DNA of 64,000 nucleotides from Primulina eburnea (GCF_022965805.1 NC_133106.1:31361913-31425912), one strand, 5' to 3'; positions 1-12,321 are shown, numbered from the stretch's first letter. The notes: generated from the letters alone by a model not told the origin. Numbers and translations are program-made.

Positions 1-41
1 CAAATATTAAATCTACACGAGATTATATCATAAAATTCGAG

Positions 42-46
<5 letters not shown>

Positions 47-89
<43 letters not shown>
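47..89. repeat. (AT)n microsatellite
   Basis: Uninterrupted AT dinucleotide run. Similar tracts elsewhere in the window lie at about 5838-5882, 18487-18550, 19941-19964, 20658-20701 and 39003-39033. Confidence 0.95.
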
Positions 90-90
<1 letters not shown>

Positions 91-313
91 CATAAGTCTA
101 TTTACCAAAAAAAAAAGTGCAAAACTTTATATATAAGCTCGCTTTATTCATAATAAAACGTGAATAACAAGGGTGATTCTCGAAATTGCTCTTTCTTGTA
201 TAAAACATAAGTCTATTTACCCAAAAAAAGTGCAAAACTTTATATATAAGCTCGCTTTATTCATAATAAAACGTGAATAACAAGGGTGATTCTCGAAATT
301 GCTCTTTCTTGCT
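90..313. repeat. 115-bp tandem duplication
   Basis: A unit starting ACATAAGTCTATTTACC at 90 recurs at 205. Both units carry the same poly-A, the same AAGCTCGCTTTATTC stretch and the same end near CTCTTTCTTG. The two copies are almost identical, so the duplication is recent. It flanks the decayed Gypsy body and could be part of its LTR or of unrelated intergenic DNA. The rest of 314-780 shows no recognisable gene. Confidence 0.85.
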
Positions 314-789
314 CGAAATCTTGAGCTTTTTTGAGATATTCTGCCTAAGCACCTCTAGCCTTAATCTCGAAGACATGGAGTGAAGTGTTGTACATTTTCA
401 AATGGCAAGATATCCTATTTATAGGTATAGAGGATGATGAGAGAGAGACATTATTTTCATCTTTAAATTTCGAACATCAGGATCCAAAGTTTTTATTTAT
501 TTTTCTCTCGATAGATGACTATTACGATTTGCTTGTCTTTTTATTATGTTATCTTGAAATATATATCTTGATAAAAGTTCACCAATTTCGAAAGCCATTC
601 ATCTATCAAATTTAACTTTCAAATTCTTGGGCACAATCTAATACAACTCAAAATTTTATCCTGTACAAATGCCCAGTATTTAAAATAAAAGATTTAATAA
701 TTTGAGGGCTTTACATCCTCTCTTTATTGTAAATTTTTTTCTCCAAATTTGAGTTTACTCGCTCTTCGAAGAGGTGAGGATGTTGCTTA

Positions 790-2960
790 CGCATTTTTTC
801 TTTCATTTTCTAAGCGACTTTTTTTTTCCAGTATGATTGGACCATTGGACCTCGATATATAGAATAGTTCTCCGCTTTAGTACTTGGTTCTTTGTATCCA
901 AAATCTAAATAAGAACTTCTTGGTACTTCAATTCCTCATTCGAATGTCCTTTGATCTCGAGTAGTCCGGTTTTAGAATATGACTTGGGTCCAAAATATAT
1001 TTCAGTGGCTGTGAGACGTGAAAAACATTGTCGATCCTAGACATGTTTGGTGCTAGTGTCAGTCTTTATGCCAATGTACCAATTTTCTCAAGAATATCAA
1101 AAAAAGTCATTCATATTGAAGGTTCGATTTCATATCCTTACTAGATCGAACAAACCCTTTCATTGGTGAGATTCTTACATAGGCCATTTTTCCAATTTCG
1201 AATTCCACTGGTCTCATTTTTAGATCGGCCTAGCTCTTCTGTTGATCTTGTGCAGTGTTGAATTTTTCTTTAATGATAGCTATTTTTTCCACTATCACTT
1301 GTATAAATTCAGTCTAGTGATAGCCTTTTCCCTTAACAGGTCCGAGTATAGTGGTAATTGACACATTTTCCCAAATAGAGCCTCTTATGGCATCATTCTA
1401 ATATTATCGTGGTAACTATCGTTATAAGAGAACTCTACTAAATATACATGTTCAGTCAAAATTCTACTGAAGTCTAGGGTGCATGCATTCCCTCCAAGGT
1501 TTGGATCGTTATCTCTATTTGACTATCAGTTTGAGGGTGACAAGTTGTACTAAGAGTAACTTTAATCCTCATAGATTTTTGGAAATTTTTCCAAAATCAA
1601 GATACAAATCTCGGATATCTATATGATAGGATGTTAGCCGAAACTCCATGTAGCCACACAATGTTGTCCATGTACATGGCATCTAGCTTATTCAGATTAT
1701 CGTTTATGCGAACAAGTGGAAAGTGTGTAGATTCTTGGATGTCTATTTACGAATACTCATATTTCATCGTGAAATTTTCTTGCACTGACCAATCTAATTA
1801 CAAAATCCATGGAAATATGCTCTTACTTTCATTATGGGTGCTCTTACTTTCATTATGGGTTTTCCGGAGATTGGAGTATTCCTCTGGCCCGTTGTTGTTC
1901 AACTTCGACTTGTTGACAGACTTGACATTTAAAGATGAATTGTGATACATCCTTCTTCGTTCAGCTCCACAAGAATTTTTCTTTACATCTCTAGACATAT
2001 TTGTACCATTAAGGTCGACTGGAAATTTCTACTAATGTACTTCAGACATCACTTACTGTCGAATGTTATCAATATCCGGTATGCACAATCTTTTATTTTC
2101 CCACAAAACTCCACTATCATCAATATGAAGATATGGAGACTTTCATTCTTTAACTTGTTCTTTAAGTTTTGTCAAAAGCTTAATACTTTCTTGAAGGCAC
2201 TGTTGCAATGATATCGAGTTTATAATCTTCTTATCCATGTTTTTCCGAATTAAAGAGTCAGATACCTTGTTTCCTTCCCTAGATGGTAGCTTATCAATAA
2301 GTCATAATCTTTTAATAATTCAATCAATCGTCTATGTCCCATGTTCAATGATTTATGTGTGAAATAGGTACTCTGATGCTCCTTGAAGATTTCACACTTA
2401 GGGCCGGAAAAGGTAATGCCTACAAATTTTTAAGGCAAAAACCAATGCGGTTAACTCGAGATCGAAATTTGGGCAGTTTTGCTCGTACGGTTTCAATTGT
2501 GTTGAGGTATAAGCAATTATTCTTCCTTCTAGCTTGAGCGCTCATCTCATACCTTCCTTTGGCTCATTGCTGTAAATGGCAAAATCCTTGCATTCATGAG
2601 GCAGCATTAACATTGGCGTAGTTGAAATTTCTTCTTCAAGGTTTCAAATCTTTTCTCACAATCTTCGATCTAGTTAAATTTAGAGTTTTTTCGTCTGAAT
2701 TTGTAAGCGTTATGACTATCGAAGAAAAACTTCGATGAATTTTATAATAGTATGCTAATCCTAAGAAGTTTCGAATTTTGTCACAGTCCACGATCATGTC
2801 TAGTCAGTGATTGCCTATAATTTTTTGTGATATATTGACACCCCTACTACTAAATATGATGAGTCCAAAAAGGTAACATTCTTTAAGCAAAATTCTAATT
2901 TCTTGAATTTGGCGTACAATTTTGTTCCTTAATGTTTGGAGTGCGAGACAAAGGTTTTCG
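790..2960 (-). mobile_element. Decayed Ty3/Gypsy retrotransposon pol remnant
   Basis: No open frame survives, but minus-strand translation gives pieces in the expected Gypsy order. Near 2790-2700 there is the connection region after reverse transcriptase (IRNFLGLAYYYK followed by a SSIVITLT-like stretch). At 2536-2400 there is RNase H (IIAYTSTQLKPYEQNCPNFD then LELTALVFALKI). At about 1000-830 there is the pol tail (DPSHIL and an RSNGPI-like remnant of the usual VKVQWSNH block). Many stops and frameshifts show an old, dead copy. The chromovirus-type tail is typical of plant Tekay/Del-like elements, but the clade is inferred. No LTR pair was found. Confidence 0.75.
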
Positions 2961-3296
2961 TTGTAGTCTTCTTCGCTTAGAGAATAAACGAAATAGATTA
3001 CTATCCAGATATTTGAATTTAATTTTGATAAATGAAGATTATAATCTTATCTTGTTATTCCTTCGTCTTGATACATATTCATCGATTTCGAATTTATTCA
3101 TCTAACTAGTTTAAATTTCAAATTCTTTTATTAAAAAAATTTTAAATTCTTTGACACAATCTAATACAGCTCAAATATTAATCGCACAAATTCTCAGTAT
3201 ATAAAAAGAGGATTTGAACATTTGAGGGTTTTATAGGGCTATTTTTGGTCTTTTCATGGGTTTCTGATTGTTTGTTGCGCGAGACTTTTATATTAA

Positions 3297-3502
3297 GCAA
3301 AAACTTGTGTGAGACGGTCTCATAGGTCGTATTTGTGAGATGGATCTCTTATTTGATCATCCATGAAAAAGTATTATTTATTATGCTAAGAGTATTACTT
3401 TTTATTGTGAATATGGGTAGGTTTGATCCGTCTCATGGATCTTAGGGTTGATCGGTCTCACGGATTAAGATCAATGAGACGCTCTCACATGAGACGCACT
3501 CT
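3297..3502 (+). repeat. GTGAGACGGTCTCAC-type MITE-like repeat, copy 1
   Basis: One member of a dispersed family of about 180 bp. Both ends carry the palindromic core GTGAGACGGTCTCAC. The body has TTATTTGGGTCATCCATG, two TATTACTTTTTAT blocks, and GGGTTGACCCGTCTCA. This copy is slightly diverged (GATGGATCTC, TTTGATCATCC). Confidence 0.85.
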
Positions 3503-3505
3503 TTA

Positions 3506-3549
<44 letters not shown>
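3506..3549. repeat. (ATT)n microsatellite
   Basis: Trinucleotide run of ATT directly after the end of the preceding MITE-like repeat. 3550-4400 is AT-rich and shows no gene. Confidence 0.95.
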
Positions 3550-3550
<1 letters not shown>

Positions 3551-4407
3551 GAGAGAGTCTCGGAGAGTTAATGATATGAAAAAAAGTCCAAGTTGCTTTG
3601 GGTGACACAACAGGTTTTAATTAGCTCACGGCATTTCGAAACTTGTTTTTTTGACTTTTATTCATCATTTTTATCATGGAAAGTGAATGTTGGAAAAAAA
3701 AGGATAGAGGGTATATGTTAAGTTATAAGCTCAACACCAATTTTTTTTTATTCAATGTTATAATCTAATAGATTTATAAATTATTTTTTTATTAATTTTA
3801 ACGTTCGATATATAATATTGTAACAATATATAATATTAAAAAATGGAAAGTTTTCAAAAAATCATATTCCTTCAATAATTAACTTTTTTTGTAATAATTT
3901 ATTATAAAATTTAAAATTCAAAAATCTTTGTAAATTTAACTTGTAAATAAATTCTTTAACAAGGGCTTGTTACAGATACTCGAAAACCTAAAAAATAAAA
4001 TCGAACAACTCTCATATTCTCCTATCATTCTTCTTTATTTTGCCAAAAATATCTTTACATATTAAATAGAATATTTCCCATTTGGAATTTTACCTTCAAA
4101 ACAAATATCATATATATTGAGTAAAAACAATGACAGCCACAATGTTTATCCGAGTTTGTGTAATACGTGAGTGATGACAAAAAAAATAATGACTTTAATT
4201 CTTAATATCAGCACTTTCTCAACCAAGTTTATAGCATAAGAATTGTCTAATCTGATTTAACCGATTCATTTTTAGCTGATTAAAAAATATTTTGGAAACC
4301 AAATTTGATCGAAATTACCAGAGAATTAAGTGAATGTGTATTTTGATCCAAATTAAAGTCATATTTTACGTGGAACGTTTAAAGCAAGCATGATTGCATG
4401 AACTAGG

Positions 4408-4737
4408 CTAGGTTTCATCATACTGCTCACTAACAGGGTGGGAATTAAGATCCAAACCCGTATTCTTTTTTTCCTCCGGTTCCTTCTTAACTCCGGCGAA
4501 GTCCTCCTGTTCGAAGGACGGACTCCAAGGCGCCGCCGCCCACTCACGGTCGCCACGCTCCTTGAAATACTTGACGGCCACCTGTATTCTCCTCAATATT
4601 GCGAAGAACTCCTCCACTTCCTCATCCGCCGGCTCCGCCACCTTGACCCCTCGGCCGACTTCTTCTACCATTGCTTTACCTTTCTTCTCCTGATTTTCTC
4701 CGTCCTCCTCCGCCCGCTTTCTCTTCTCAACTTCCAT
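4408..4737 (-). CDS. NIMIN2: NIMIN2-like NPR1-interacting protein, copy A
   Basis: Intronless 109-residue reading frame starting at an ATG at 4737. NIMIN proteins bind the salicylate receptor/co-activator NPR1 in the nucleus and damp PR-gene induction. Visible family marks: a basic start EKRKR (residues 4-8), an acidic linker, the NPR1-binding-type core EVEEFFAILRRI near residues 40-51 followed by YFKERGD, and an EAR repression motif LDLNSHP near residue 96. Length fits the family (about 100-130 residues). A second copy lies at 9046-9375 on the same strand. Paired TGACG boxes lie 175-195 bp upstream. Family membership is clear; assignment to the NIMIN2 rather than NIMIN1 subgroup is inferred. 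Confidence 0.85.
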   Translation of the reverse strand: MEVEKRKRAEEDGENQEKKGKAMVEEVGRGVKVAEPADEEVEEFFAILRRIQVAVKYFKERGDREWAAAPWSPSFEQEDFAGVKKEPEEKKNTGLDLNSHPVSEQYDET

Positions 4738-4911
4738 AGAAAAAGCTAGTTTTTTTACACTATAGAGAAATTATTGTTTTGATTTTTTGATATATTTGAT
4801 TAAGGATTGAATGAAGCAAACGTACGATTTACTTCGTTGATTTAAAGAGTGCACGGTGCTGAAAAAACGTGGAGTACGATGTAAGACCAAGATGTCGGTG
4901 ACCTCATCGGA

Positions 4912-4931
4912 TGACGTATGTGTTGATGACG
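4912..4931 (-). promoter_or_regulatory. Paired TGACG (as-1-like) boxes upstream of NIMIN copy A
   Basis: On the plus strand TGACG occurs at 4912-4916 and again at 4927-4931, with 10 bases between. TGACG is the core bound by TGA bZIP factors, the partners of NPR1. The canonical as-1 element has 7 bases between cores, so this pair is a looser match. Confidence 0.45.
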
Positions 4932-5571
4932 CCAGGATGGTGATGCCGCAGCCTGATAGAAAATCTCGAGGGAACAGTTTATGCCGTAGAAGCATAAAAG
5001 CTGAAAAGAATAAAGATTGCATTACGTAATCATATGACATCATCATTTTTAATTACTTTTATATTATATAAAATTGAATTTCTAATATAATTGCATTATT
5101 CGATAATTGTTATAATTTATAGTCATTTTTGGCATATAAAATTAGAAGAGAAAAGGAAAGGAACAAGAGTTGAAATAGGCTTTAGAGTGATCAATTAATT
5201 CAATTTTTTTATAATTTTCTGTTAAATAACAATATTTAATCTATTTATTTTAATTATAAATTATCATTATAATATATTTTTGGAATAAATAATTAATGAT
5301 CTTGAAAACAAACTTCATTTGACGTGGTTTAAATCAAATTATTGTATGTTGTTTAAAGAAACGTGAGGGTATGTTTAAATAATATATAATTTACATAATA
5401 ATATATATATTTTTGAAGGCATCTAGCTACTAGGAGAATAAAATATATATAAAAAAAAAACGGAGTGTTATTGACGGCGGAAAATTTCAAAATTTTAATC
5501 AAATAACGCTGCGTTTGGTTGATAGGATTAGGTAGATTTATTTTTTATAAACCTACCTAATCACTTGTTTG

Positions 5572-5832
5572 TAGGGGTGGGTAACGGTCGGTTTGGTTCG
5601 ATTTTAGTCTACAACGGTTCGCTTTTTCGGTTTTCGGTTTTGAATATCTCTAGTCCAAAACTAAACCATTTTATTACGGTTCGGTTCGGTTTTTTGTAAT
5701 ACGGTTCGGTTTTTACGGCCGGTTATATACGGTTGGCTAAAATTTGTTGAGAGATAAAATTATATGTCACTTTATGTCTTTAAAATCTAAATCATAGTAT
5801 TTTTCAAATATTTAATTTGTGAAACTTGATCA

Positions 5833-5883
<51 letters not shown>

Positions 5884-6419
5884 CATGTGTTGTGTATAAA
5901 CATGTCATACGAATATAATAACTATATATAACTAATTAACCATGTAAACACGGAAAATGCATGAATCCAACGGAATATTCAGTAATAAGAATGATAACAA
6001 GGTGTCAACCAGCTCGAATGGAACACAAATAATCTTACGAAATATTAAAAAATATATACAGAAAAAAAAGAGAACGTCGACTGATGAGTGGTGAGAAATA
6101 AGAGAAAACGGTCGGATTGAAAAATTGAGGGTTAATGATACTAAGTTCCTAAATCTTAATAGGCCCATTATATATAAAAAGACTTATATTTAACAATAAT
6201 ATGACTCATTATACATAAAAACCTTATATTTAACAAAAATATGGCCGGTTCGGTTTTTCGGTTTTTTTGGGGCTTAAAACCGAAAACCGAACCGAAAAAC
6301 CGAACTTTATATATTTTAAAACCATAATCGACCGAAAAACCGATAAAACCGAACCATTTAAACCGAATTATTCAGTTCGGTCGGTTTTTTCGGTTTTTCG
6401 GGTTTTATGCCCACCCCTA
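5572..6419. mobile_element. Non-autonomous hAT element, TAGGGGTGGG ends, 8-bp TSD
   Basis: Terminal inverted repeats TAGGGGTGGG and CCCACCCCTA are perfect. The flanking 8-bp duplication CTTGTTTG is perfect at 5564-5571 and 6420-6427. Subterminal regions are rich in CGGTTCGGTTTT and its complement on both sides. An AT microsatellite sits at 5838-5882. No transposase is visible in its 848 bp. Confidence 0.85.
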
Positions 6420-6595
6420 CTTGTTTGGTACGTTTTTTATTTAATCAGGTCAATCTTTCCTATGAATGATTAGATTATATTAGGTAGGTTAAAATAATAT
6501 CTCCTCATCTTATAGGATTATTTATCTCACTCTTAAAACATCTTATTTTTCCAATTTTACCCTTATACTAAATCCAAACTCCCCACCACTTCCTT

Positions 6596-6760
6596 TCACC
6601 GACCGCCCATCGCCGCCGGCAACCGCTGACCGCCGCCGCCGCTTCTTCCGGTCGACCACCGCCGCCGATTCCGTCCGACCATCGCCAGCCGCTTCCGGCC
6701 GACCACCGCCAGCCGCCGCTTCCGGCCGACCGCCGGACCGGGCCGTCGCCGAAGTAAAGA
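6596..6760. other. GC-rich CGCCGCCG minisatellite-like island
   Basis: Repeats of CGCCGCCG and TTCCGGCCGACCACCGCCAG-like units in an AT-rich setting, inside the GTTTGGTTG-ended element. Reading frames exist on both strands, but they are low-complexity (Gly/Arg/Trp or Pro/Thr/Ala) and not convincing proteins. Confidence 0.7.
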
Positions 6761-6959
6761 AAATAAAAAAGCAAAGGGCAATTTCGTCATTTTATCAAAA
6801 AAATCAAAATTATCTCATAATTAAAAATCATACCAAACATAAAACTATTTTACATCATATATTACATTTCTATCCCAATCATTTTCTTTATCATTTACAT
6901 ATTAATCATTAGTTTATTTAATCCTTCCAACCAAACTTAACCTAAGTGGCTTCAAGAAA

Positions 6960-7925
6960 AAGAAAGATAAATATTAAACAATTAGAATTCAATTTTATTT
7001 ATTTCTACTCAAACATCTAAACATTCGAAACAACGATTTCTTCGAATTTCTCAAGTAAATAACTATTTTCTAGTTCAATCCAACCATCTAAAAAACGTGA
7101 TTATGAGAAAATCACAATGTTCGTATGTAATTTGCATTTTTCAAGTCTTTTCATATTAATGATGATTTGTAATTTAAATCCTGAAATTTATATGTTTCTT
7201 TCATTTATGGTCATGGTACGTGAATTTTTGTTTTTAGTCTTGTAAGTATATATTGTTTTTATTTTTTGTATTTTAACTTGTATGTTTTTTGTTTTTGATA
7301 ATTTTTTGACGGAAAACCTGATGTACTCCGGTCAAGATCGTAACAAAAGTAAAAAATAAAAATAAAAAATATATGACTAAAAATAAATATTTATTATAAA
7401 AAATAAATACAAATTATAGAATTAAAAATACAAATTCATAGTTAACAACTTAACATAACCAAAATCGAAATAAAAAATTCTAATTTCAGGACAAAAATTG
7501 TAACTTTCTCCGTGATTAATAAACAATCCTCTGTTGCTATTTTATTACAAAATTTCACTTTACATTGGATATCACATAAATTCACAAAATTTAAATCAAT
7601 ACAATTTAGCTTCGATCCATGGATTGATATGCATGGCTCTCCTATAATTTTAATTAAATTTATATTTAAATTATTGTGAATTCATAGATTTACATACGTT
7701 ATTATTCATAATATTATCTCATCTAGGTCGAACTGTCTATGTGGGCAAGACTCTTGCCCAAATATTTTAGTATACAAGCTTATATCTCCACGGTTTATGT
7801 GAGGTTAAAATAATTTTGGCCAATTATTTTCATCATTATTAGCTCGCAATCATTAAATACCAACGACCTCCAATATCAATGCATACACTTATAAGTGACA
7901 ACTCTCACAAGCCACAAGTATTACA
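6960..7925. other. Gene-free AT-rich spacer
   Basis: No gene or clear repeat family seen here on either strand. Confidence 0.5.
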
Positions 7926-7928
7926 ACA

Positions 7929-8102
7929 TGTCTCTTATGAGACGATCTCACAAATTTATATCTATGAGACAGGTCAACACTACCGATATTCACAATAATA
8001 AGTAATACTCTTAGCATAAGAAGTAATATTTTTCATGAATGACCCAAATAAAATATCTGTCTCACAAAATACGACCAATGAGATCGTCACACATAAGTTT
8101 TT
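7929..8102 (-). repeat. GTGAGACGGTCTCAC-type repeat, copy 2
   Basis: Inverted relative to copy 1. The order ACAGGTCAACACTACCGATATTC, a TTAGCATAAGAAGTAATA block, then GTCTCACAAAATACGACC identifies the family. Ends are diverged (GAGACGATCTCAC). Confidence 0.8.
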
Positions 8103-8737
8103 ATCCAAATATTATAGACATCCAACAAACTCGTTACTAGTGTTCAGTATTCCAGCATAGTATGAACTTTTTCCTCTATTATTTATTTAATTGTGTTTTT
8201 ATTATAAAAATAGGAGAATATGTATTATAATATTTATTTAATAAATTTCAAGTTGAACTCTTAAAAGACCAAAATGGAGGATGTATTTATTTCGAATAAA
8301 TTGGTAGTTTTTGGTTAACTTTACTCCCAAGACATTTTATATTATAAAAACCATTCATATTTATTAACATAAATTAAGTTATATAATATTATTGAATATT
8401 TTATAAAAAATTCTAATCAATACGGTAGTTATTTATATTGAAACGAAGGTTATTTTTGATAATATTATACTATGTTTATCTATGTACACAAAATAGCAGA
8501 TATTTCTGCTTGGCGACCGAATCATCCCCTGGCGGCCTGGCCCTATGTATATTCATATATACACTATTAATAAAAAAGAAAGATGTTAATAGTATTGTCT
8601 ATGAAGTTTTTTTTTCAAAATTTACACTATTAATAAAAAAGATATTAATTGTCACTACTTTTGATGATGTTTTTTTAATATTTTAAAATTGGTCTTAATT
8701 GGTTTTTAATATTAAAAATGTGTTAGCTTTGTCATAC

Positions 8738-8815
8738 AATGTACTTGTAACTTAGTGGATGAATTGTTGCTTTCTTAAGTCATGAGTTCAATCCATACTT
8801 AAGCGCAATTTTTTT
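8738..8815 (+). repeat. Possible tRNA-derived SINE fragment
   Basis: Holds a box A-like TAACTTAGTGGATGAA and a box B-like TCATGAGTTCAATCC at pol III spacing, followed by a T/A-rich tail. No target-site duplication was established, so this is tentative. Confidence 0.35.
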
Positions 8816-9045
8816 AAAAAAATCAATATTTCAAAATTGTAGATCAATCATCGTTTTTTTCATAATTTTGTCACGATGTTCGTTTAAATATAAATCAAAT
8901 TAATTATAAAAAAACTATACGAATACGTAATAAATCTCAATTTATCGAAAATATAATTATGTAAATCCAAATCTCAAATAAAATATTTTGATGGAAACAC
9001 AACCCTTTTAACACGCAGATTCCTGCACACCAAAAGCTCCACTTG

Positions 9046-9375
9046 CTAACCCGAATCCGGGACATTACCGGCATCAATTTCATTAACCGGGTCTGAGTTA
9101 AGATCCAAACCCGCTTTAACACTACCCCCCTCCACCGTACCAAAATCTTCCCTTTCCAGTAACGGAATCCACGATGCTGCCGTTAGCTGACGGCCGTTCC
9201 GCTTCTTGAAGTATTCCCACGTCACCTTCATTCTCCTCACCATGACGAAGAACTCATCCACCTCCTCGTCCGCCGGCACTTCCACCTTGACGCTGTCGTC
9301 TCCTTGCCGTACCGTCCCTTTCTTCCTGTCAGCTGCTTCTCCGTCATCCACCCGTTTTCTCTTCTCAAATTGCAT
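9046..9375 (-). CDS. NIMIN2: NIMIN2-like NPR1-interacting protein, copy B
   Basis: Intronless 109-residue frame with ATG at 9375, the same length as copy A. It shows the basic start EKRKR (residues 4-8), the core EVDEFFVMVRRM with WEYFKKRNGR, and the EAR motif LDLNSDP near residue 91. It is expected to act in the nucleus as a salicylate-inducible modulator of NPR1 and TGA factors. Copies A and B match in layout but differ at many positions, so the duplication is not very recent. TGACGTCA and TTACGTCA boxes lie 160-190 bp upstream. The alternative would be a NIMIN1 subgroup member. Confidence 0.87.
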   Translation of the reverse strand: MQFEKRKRVDDGEAADRKKGTVRQGDDSVKVEVPADEEVDEFFVMVRRMKVTWEYFKKRNGRQLTAASWIPLLEREDFGTVEGGSVKAGLDLNSDPVNEIDAGNVPDSG

Positions 9376-9534
9376 TAGTTATCATGTATCAGAAACTTGG
9401 GATTAATGAAATCGCAATTTTTTCCAACATTAAATAATTTGAAGGGGTTGAGGGACAAAATATATTTGTCAAATAAAAAATTAAAAATATACCATGTGAA
9501 ATTAGGGGATGGTTACCACGAAATTTGATTCCGC

Positions 9535-9566
9535 TTACGTCATCTGAACCGCGTTTGCTGACGTCA
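9535..9566 (-). promoter_or_regulatory. TTACGTCA and TGACGTCA boxes upstream of NIMIN copy B
   Basis: TTACGTCA at 9535-9542 and a perfect palindromic TGACGTCA at 9559-9566. These are strong TGA/bZIP-type sites, in the position expected for salicylate control of a NIMIN gene. Confidence 0.55.
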
Positions 9567-9599
9567 TAGTACCATACAGTAAATATCCCTGGTTTGAGT

Positions 9600-12000
9600 G
9601 ATCAATTGCCAACCAATAATTTGGGTCTAAAAGGACAAAAATTGACGTTGATATTCTAAAACCTGACAAAAATATTTTAATTAGCTTGGAGTTTGGTGGA
9701 GTGGGGTTGGGGCTGGTCTGAATTTTCTTCCCTCAAATAATTTTGGCTCCCCCAATCAATTTATTCCATTCAAATAATAAAATTAACAAAAATATAGAGA
9801 ATAATATCTCGAACAATTTATCATTTTTATATCTATATTTATGTATGATAATTGATATCATTAGTTATGAGAATTTTATTTATTATTGTTTTTTAAATAT
9901 ACATAATTCATGTGTTCTTCGATCTTCAAAAGCTTTTTTGTGATTCAATGAAGCTTTTAAAGATCGAAGAGTCTGTCTCCTTCCTTAAACTTCATCAACA
10001 TCTGCATAGAGGTTAATGTAAGGGGCATAATAGAAAAATAAATTTTTACTATCTATAATCAACAATATGCACGTACAGAGATGTTAAAACGAGTTAACCA
10101 ACCAAACACACTCGTCACAACCCGTCCTATCTCATAACCCAAACGGTCGACTATTTTGATTAACTATCAAATAGGTTGCTAAAACCTTAACTCAACTTAT
10201 CTTTTATGGCCAATTGGTTAGCTAGGCATGCTTAGACCATTTTGTCATCTCTCTATATGTATAATGAAGAAAACCGAAAATTGTAATTTTTTTGTTCAGT
10301 AAATTTGATTGCATACCATACTATCAAATTTCAGTATTAATCCATTATTTTTTGTGTTTTTAATTTAGTCATTTTTCTGATGTGATACTGACGTGACGTT
10401 GATGTTTGTATTATCATATCAATATTTTCTATTAAAAAGGATACTAAGATTGCAAAAAATCGAGAGAATTTTCTCTAGGAGAAAGTTTTAACTTAAATGG
10501 CAAGTAAGTCAATACAATAATAGTGCATGACTCTAGGAGATGACTCCAATTGTGATATTTTCTTTCCCCGATAGTGATATGTGACTGAAAAGATGTGTTT
10601 GTTCGGCAACCTTTCCAAACAATTTCCATATTTCCATCAATAAAATAGAAGACTATCGTGGTGCAGTCGTTGTCAGATGGTAGCAACATTTGCTGATAAT
10701 AAAATAATATATTAAGAAAACAAAATAAATATACTTAACGTTATTTCATAATTATAAATTATTTTTCAAAAATATATTTTTTGAACTCATTTCACATTTT
10801 CCGATCAAATCGTTTTTTTTAATGTTTAGTTTTTCATTACCACAACACGAATTAATCGGTTATTATATTAAACTATAATATATTAGTTTTCAAAAAAAAT
10901 TTGTGACATGACATTTACAATAGAAAATATCCCCTTGAAAAACATACATAAATCCATCTTTGCAGCCCAATCAGATCTACAGGCCCATTGTTGAGTGGAC
11001 CAAACTTTGATTACCGTCTTTAATTGGCCCACCAATCTCCAGGCCCACTATTGAGTGACTAAAATGGATGAACGAGGGAATCCGTTTCAATTATCATAAT
11101 CAGTAATGCGTGGCGTATGTGTGATAGTAATCAATGCATCCATTTGGTTAATTGAGATACTGCTCTATGATTATTTTGATTTTTGAAATTTAAATTAAAA
11201 AAGAAGAAAAAACTTGCAAATATGAGTAATTCTAGTTAAGAAATAATACAGTAATATGAATCATAATACGAATTTCTTTCTTGCAGTGTATTGTTTTCGT
11301 AGTATATTCAAATTAATTATTCTCTTTAATTTTTCTTATCAACAATAAATTATATTTTAAATGTTTTAATTCTATTTTAAAATAATTTTGTAATTGATTT
11401 AATAATAAAAATATATCCTACGAGCTTATATCTGTTTTTCTATTACTTAAAAATCTAGACACGAAAACCCAATTTATCAAATAATTTGTGTAATGATTTA
11501 TTTCAACTGACAAAATTGTTCTTTAATTCAATATTTGGGAGGAAGGATTTATACTGAAAATATAAAATGATCTTTATTTTTTATATTTGATGGAAATATT
11601 TATATTTTAAGTTTTATTTGAGTGTGCTCTGTTAAAATGATAATTTAATAGTGTAGTGTGCCAAAATTAGTACAATAGAAGGTGTATATCGCCAAATAAT
11701 ATCCTAATTATTATTGGTAATTGTGAATGCATCCCTATAACATATTTTGGAAAAAGAAGGTAAAAAGAAAGCAAATATATATCGTCATTTTTAAGGGGGA
11801 AAAAATCAGGTTTGGAAAATCAAGAGCATTCTTTATATGTTATACTCTATTTCCAAAAAGTATAGTCCTTAAATATTTTTTATTGAATATATTACTTTCC
11901 AAAGTTCTCAATAAAATATATTTTCAGTGAAAGGAAAAATATGTATCTGATTTTATGAAAACAAAGAAACAAACCTAACAATAAAAAAACGATTATATTA
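9600..12000. other. Gene-free AT-rich interval
   Basis: No gene recognised. An 81-codon minus-strand frame at 10444-10689 starts with ATG but matches nothing I know. A short local duplication around 10981 and 11041 repeats CAGGCCCA(T/C)TATTGAGTG-like sequence. Confidence 0.5.
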
Positions 12001-12001
12001 A

Positions 12002-12167
12002 AACCGTCTAACGGATACTAATATGTGAAACATGTCAACTCTACCCATATTCACAATAAAAAGTAATATTCTTAGCATAAAAAATTATAATTTTTTTATG
12101 GATAACCCAAATAAGATATCCGTCTCACAAATTCGATCGTTGAGACCGTCTCACACAAATTTTTGTC
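12002..12167 (-). repeat. GTGAGACGGTCTCAC-type repeat, copy 3
   Basis: Inverted copy: CATGTCAACTCTACCCATA, a CACAATAAAAAGTAATATTC block, ATCCGTCTCACAAATTCG and GAGACCGTCTCACACAAA. Its left end is decayed (ACCGTCTAACGG). Confidence 0.85.
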
Positions 12168-12321
12168 TATATTAATATTAATTTTGTATTTTTAATAATA
12201 TATTAGAATAAAACCATAATTTAAGTATCGAACAAAATCCAAGGTCATCAACTCCTCACGTGACCTTGGGAACTCAACAAAGATTGGATGACCACGTGAA
12301 TCACTTAGTGATATTACTAAA

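Larger units (their letters stand above)
5512..6952. mobile_element. MITE-like element with GTTTGGTTG ends, split by a nested hAT
   Basis: The left end GCGTTTGGTTGATAGGATTA resembles the reverse complement of the right end (TAATCCTTCCAACCAAAC near 6920-6945). The left part resumes at 6428 after the nested element (5572-6419). The inner part near 6596-6755 is strikingly GC-rich. I could not find a clean target-site duplication, so superfamily is open (hAT-like MITEs often start with similar GTTTGG ends). Confidence 0.5.

Noticed and set aside
6568..6790. Two overlapping minus-strand frames rich in Gly, Arg and Trp
   Set aside because: Produced by the GC-rich CGCCGCCG repeat, not by a gene.
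10444..10689. 81-codon ATG frame, minus strand
   Set aside because: Complex enough to notice, but no domain, no splice or promoter context and no recognised family.
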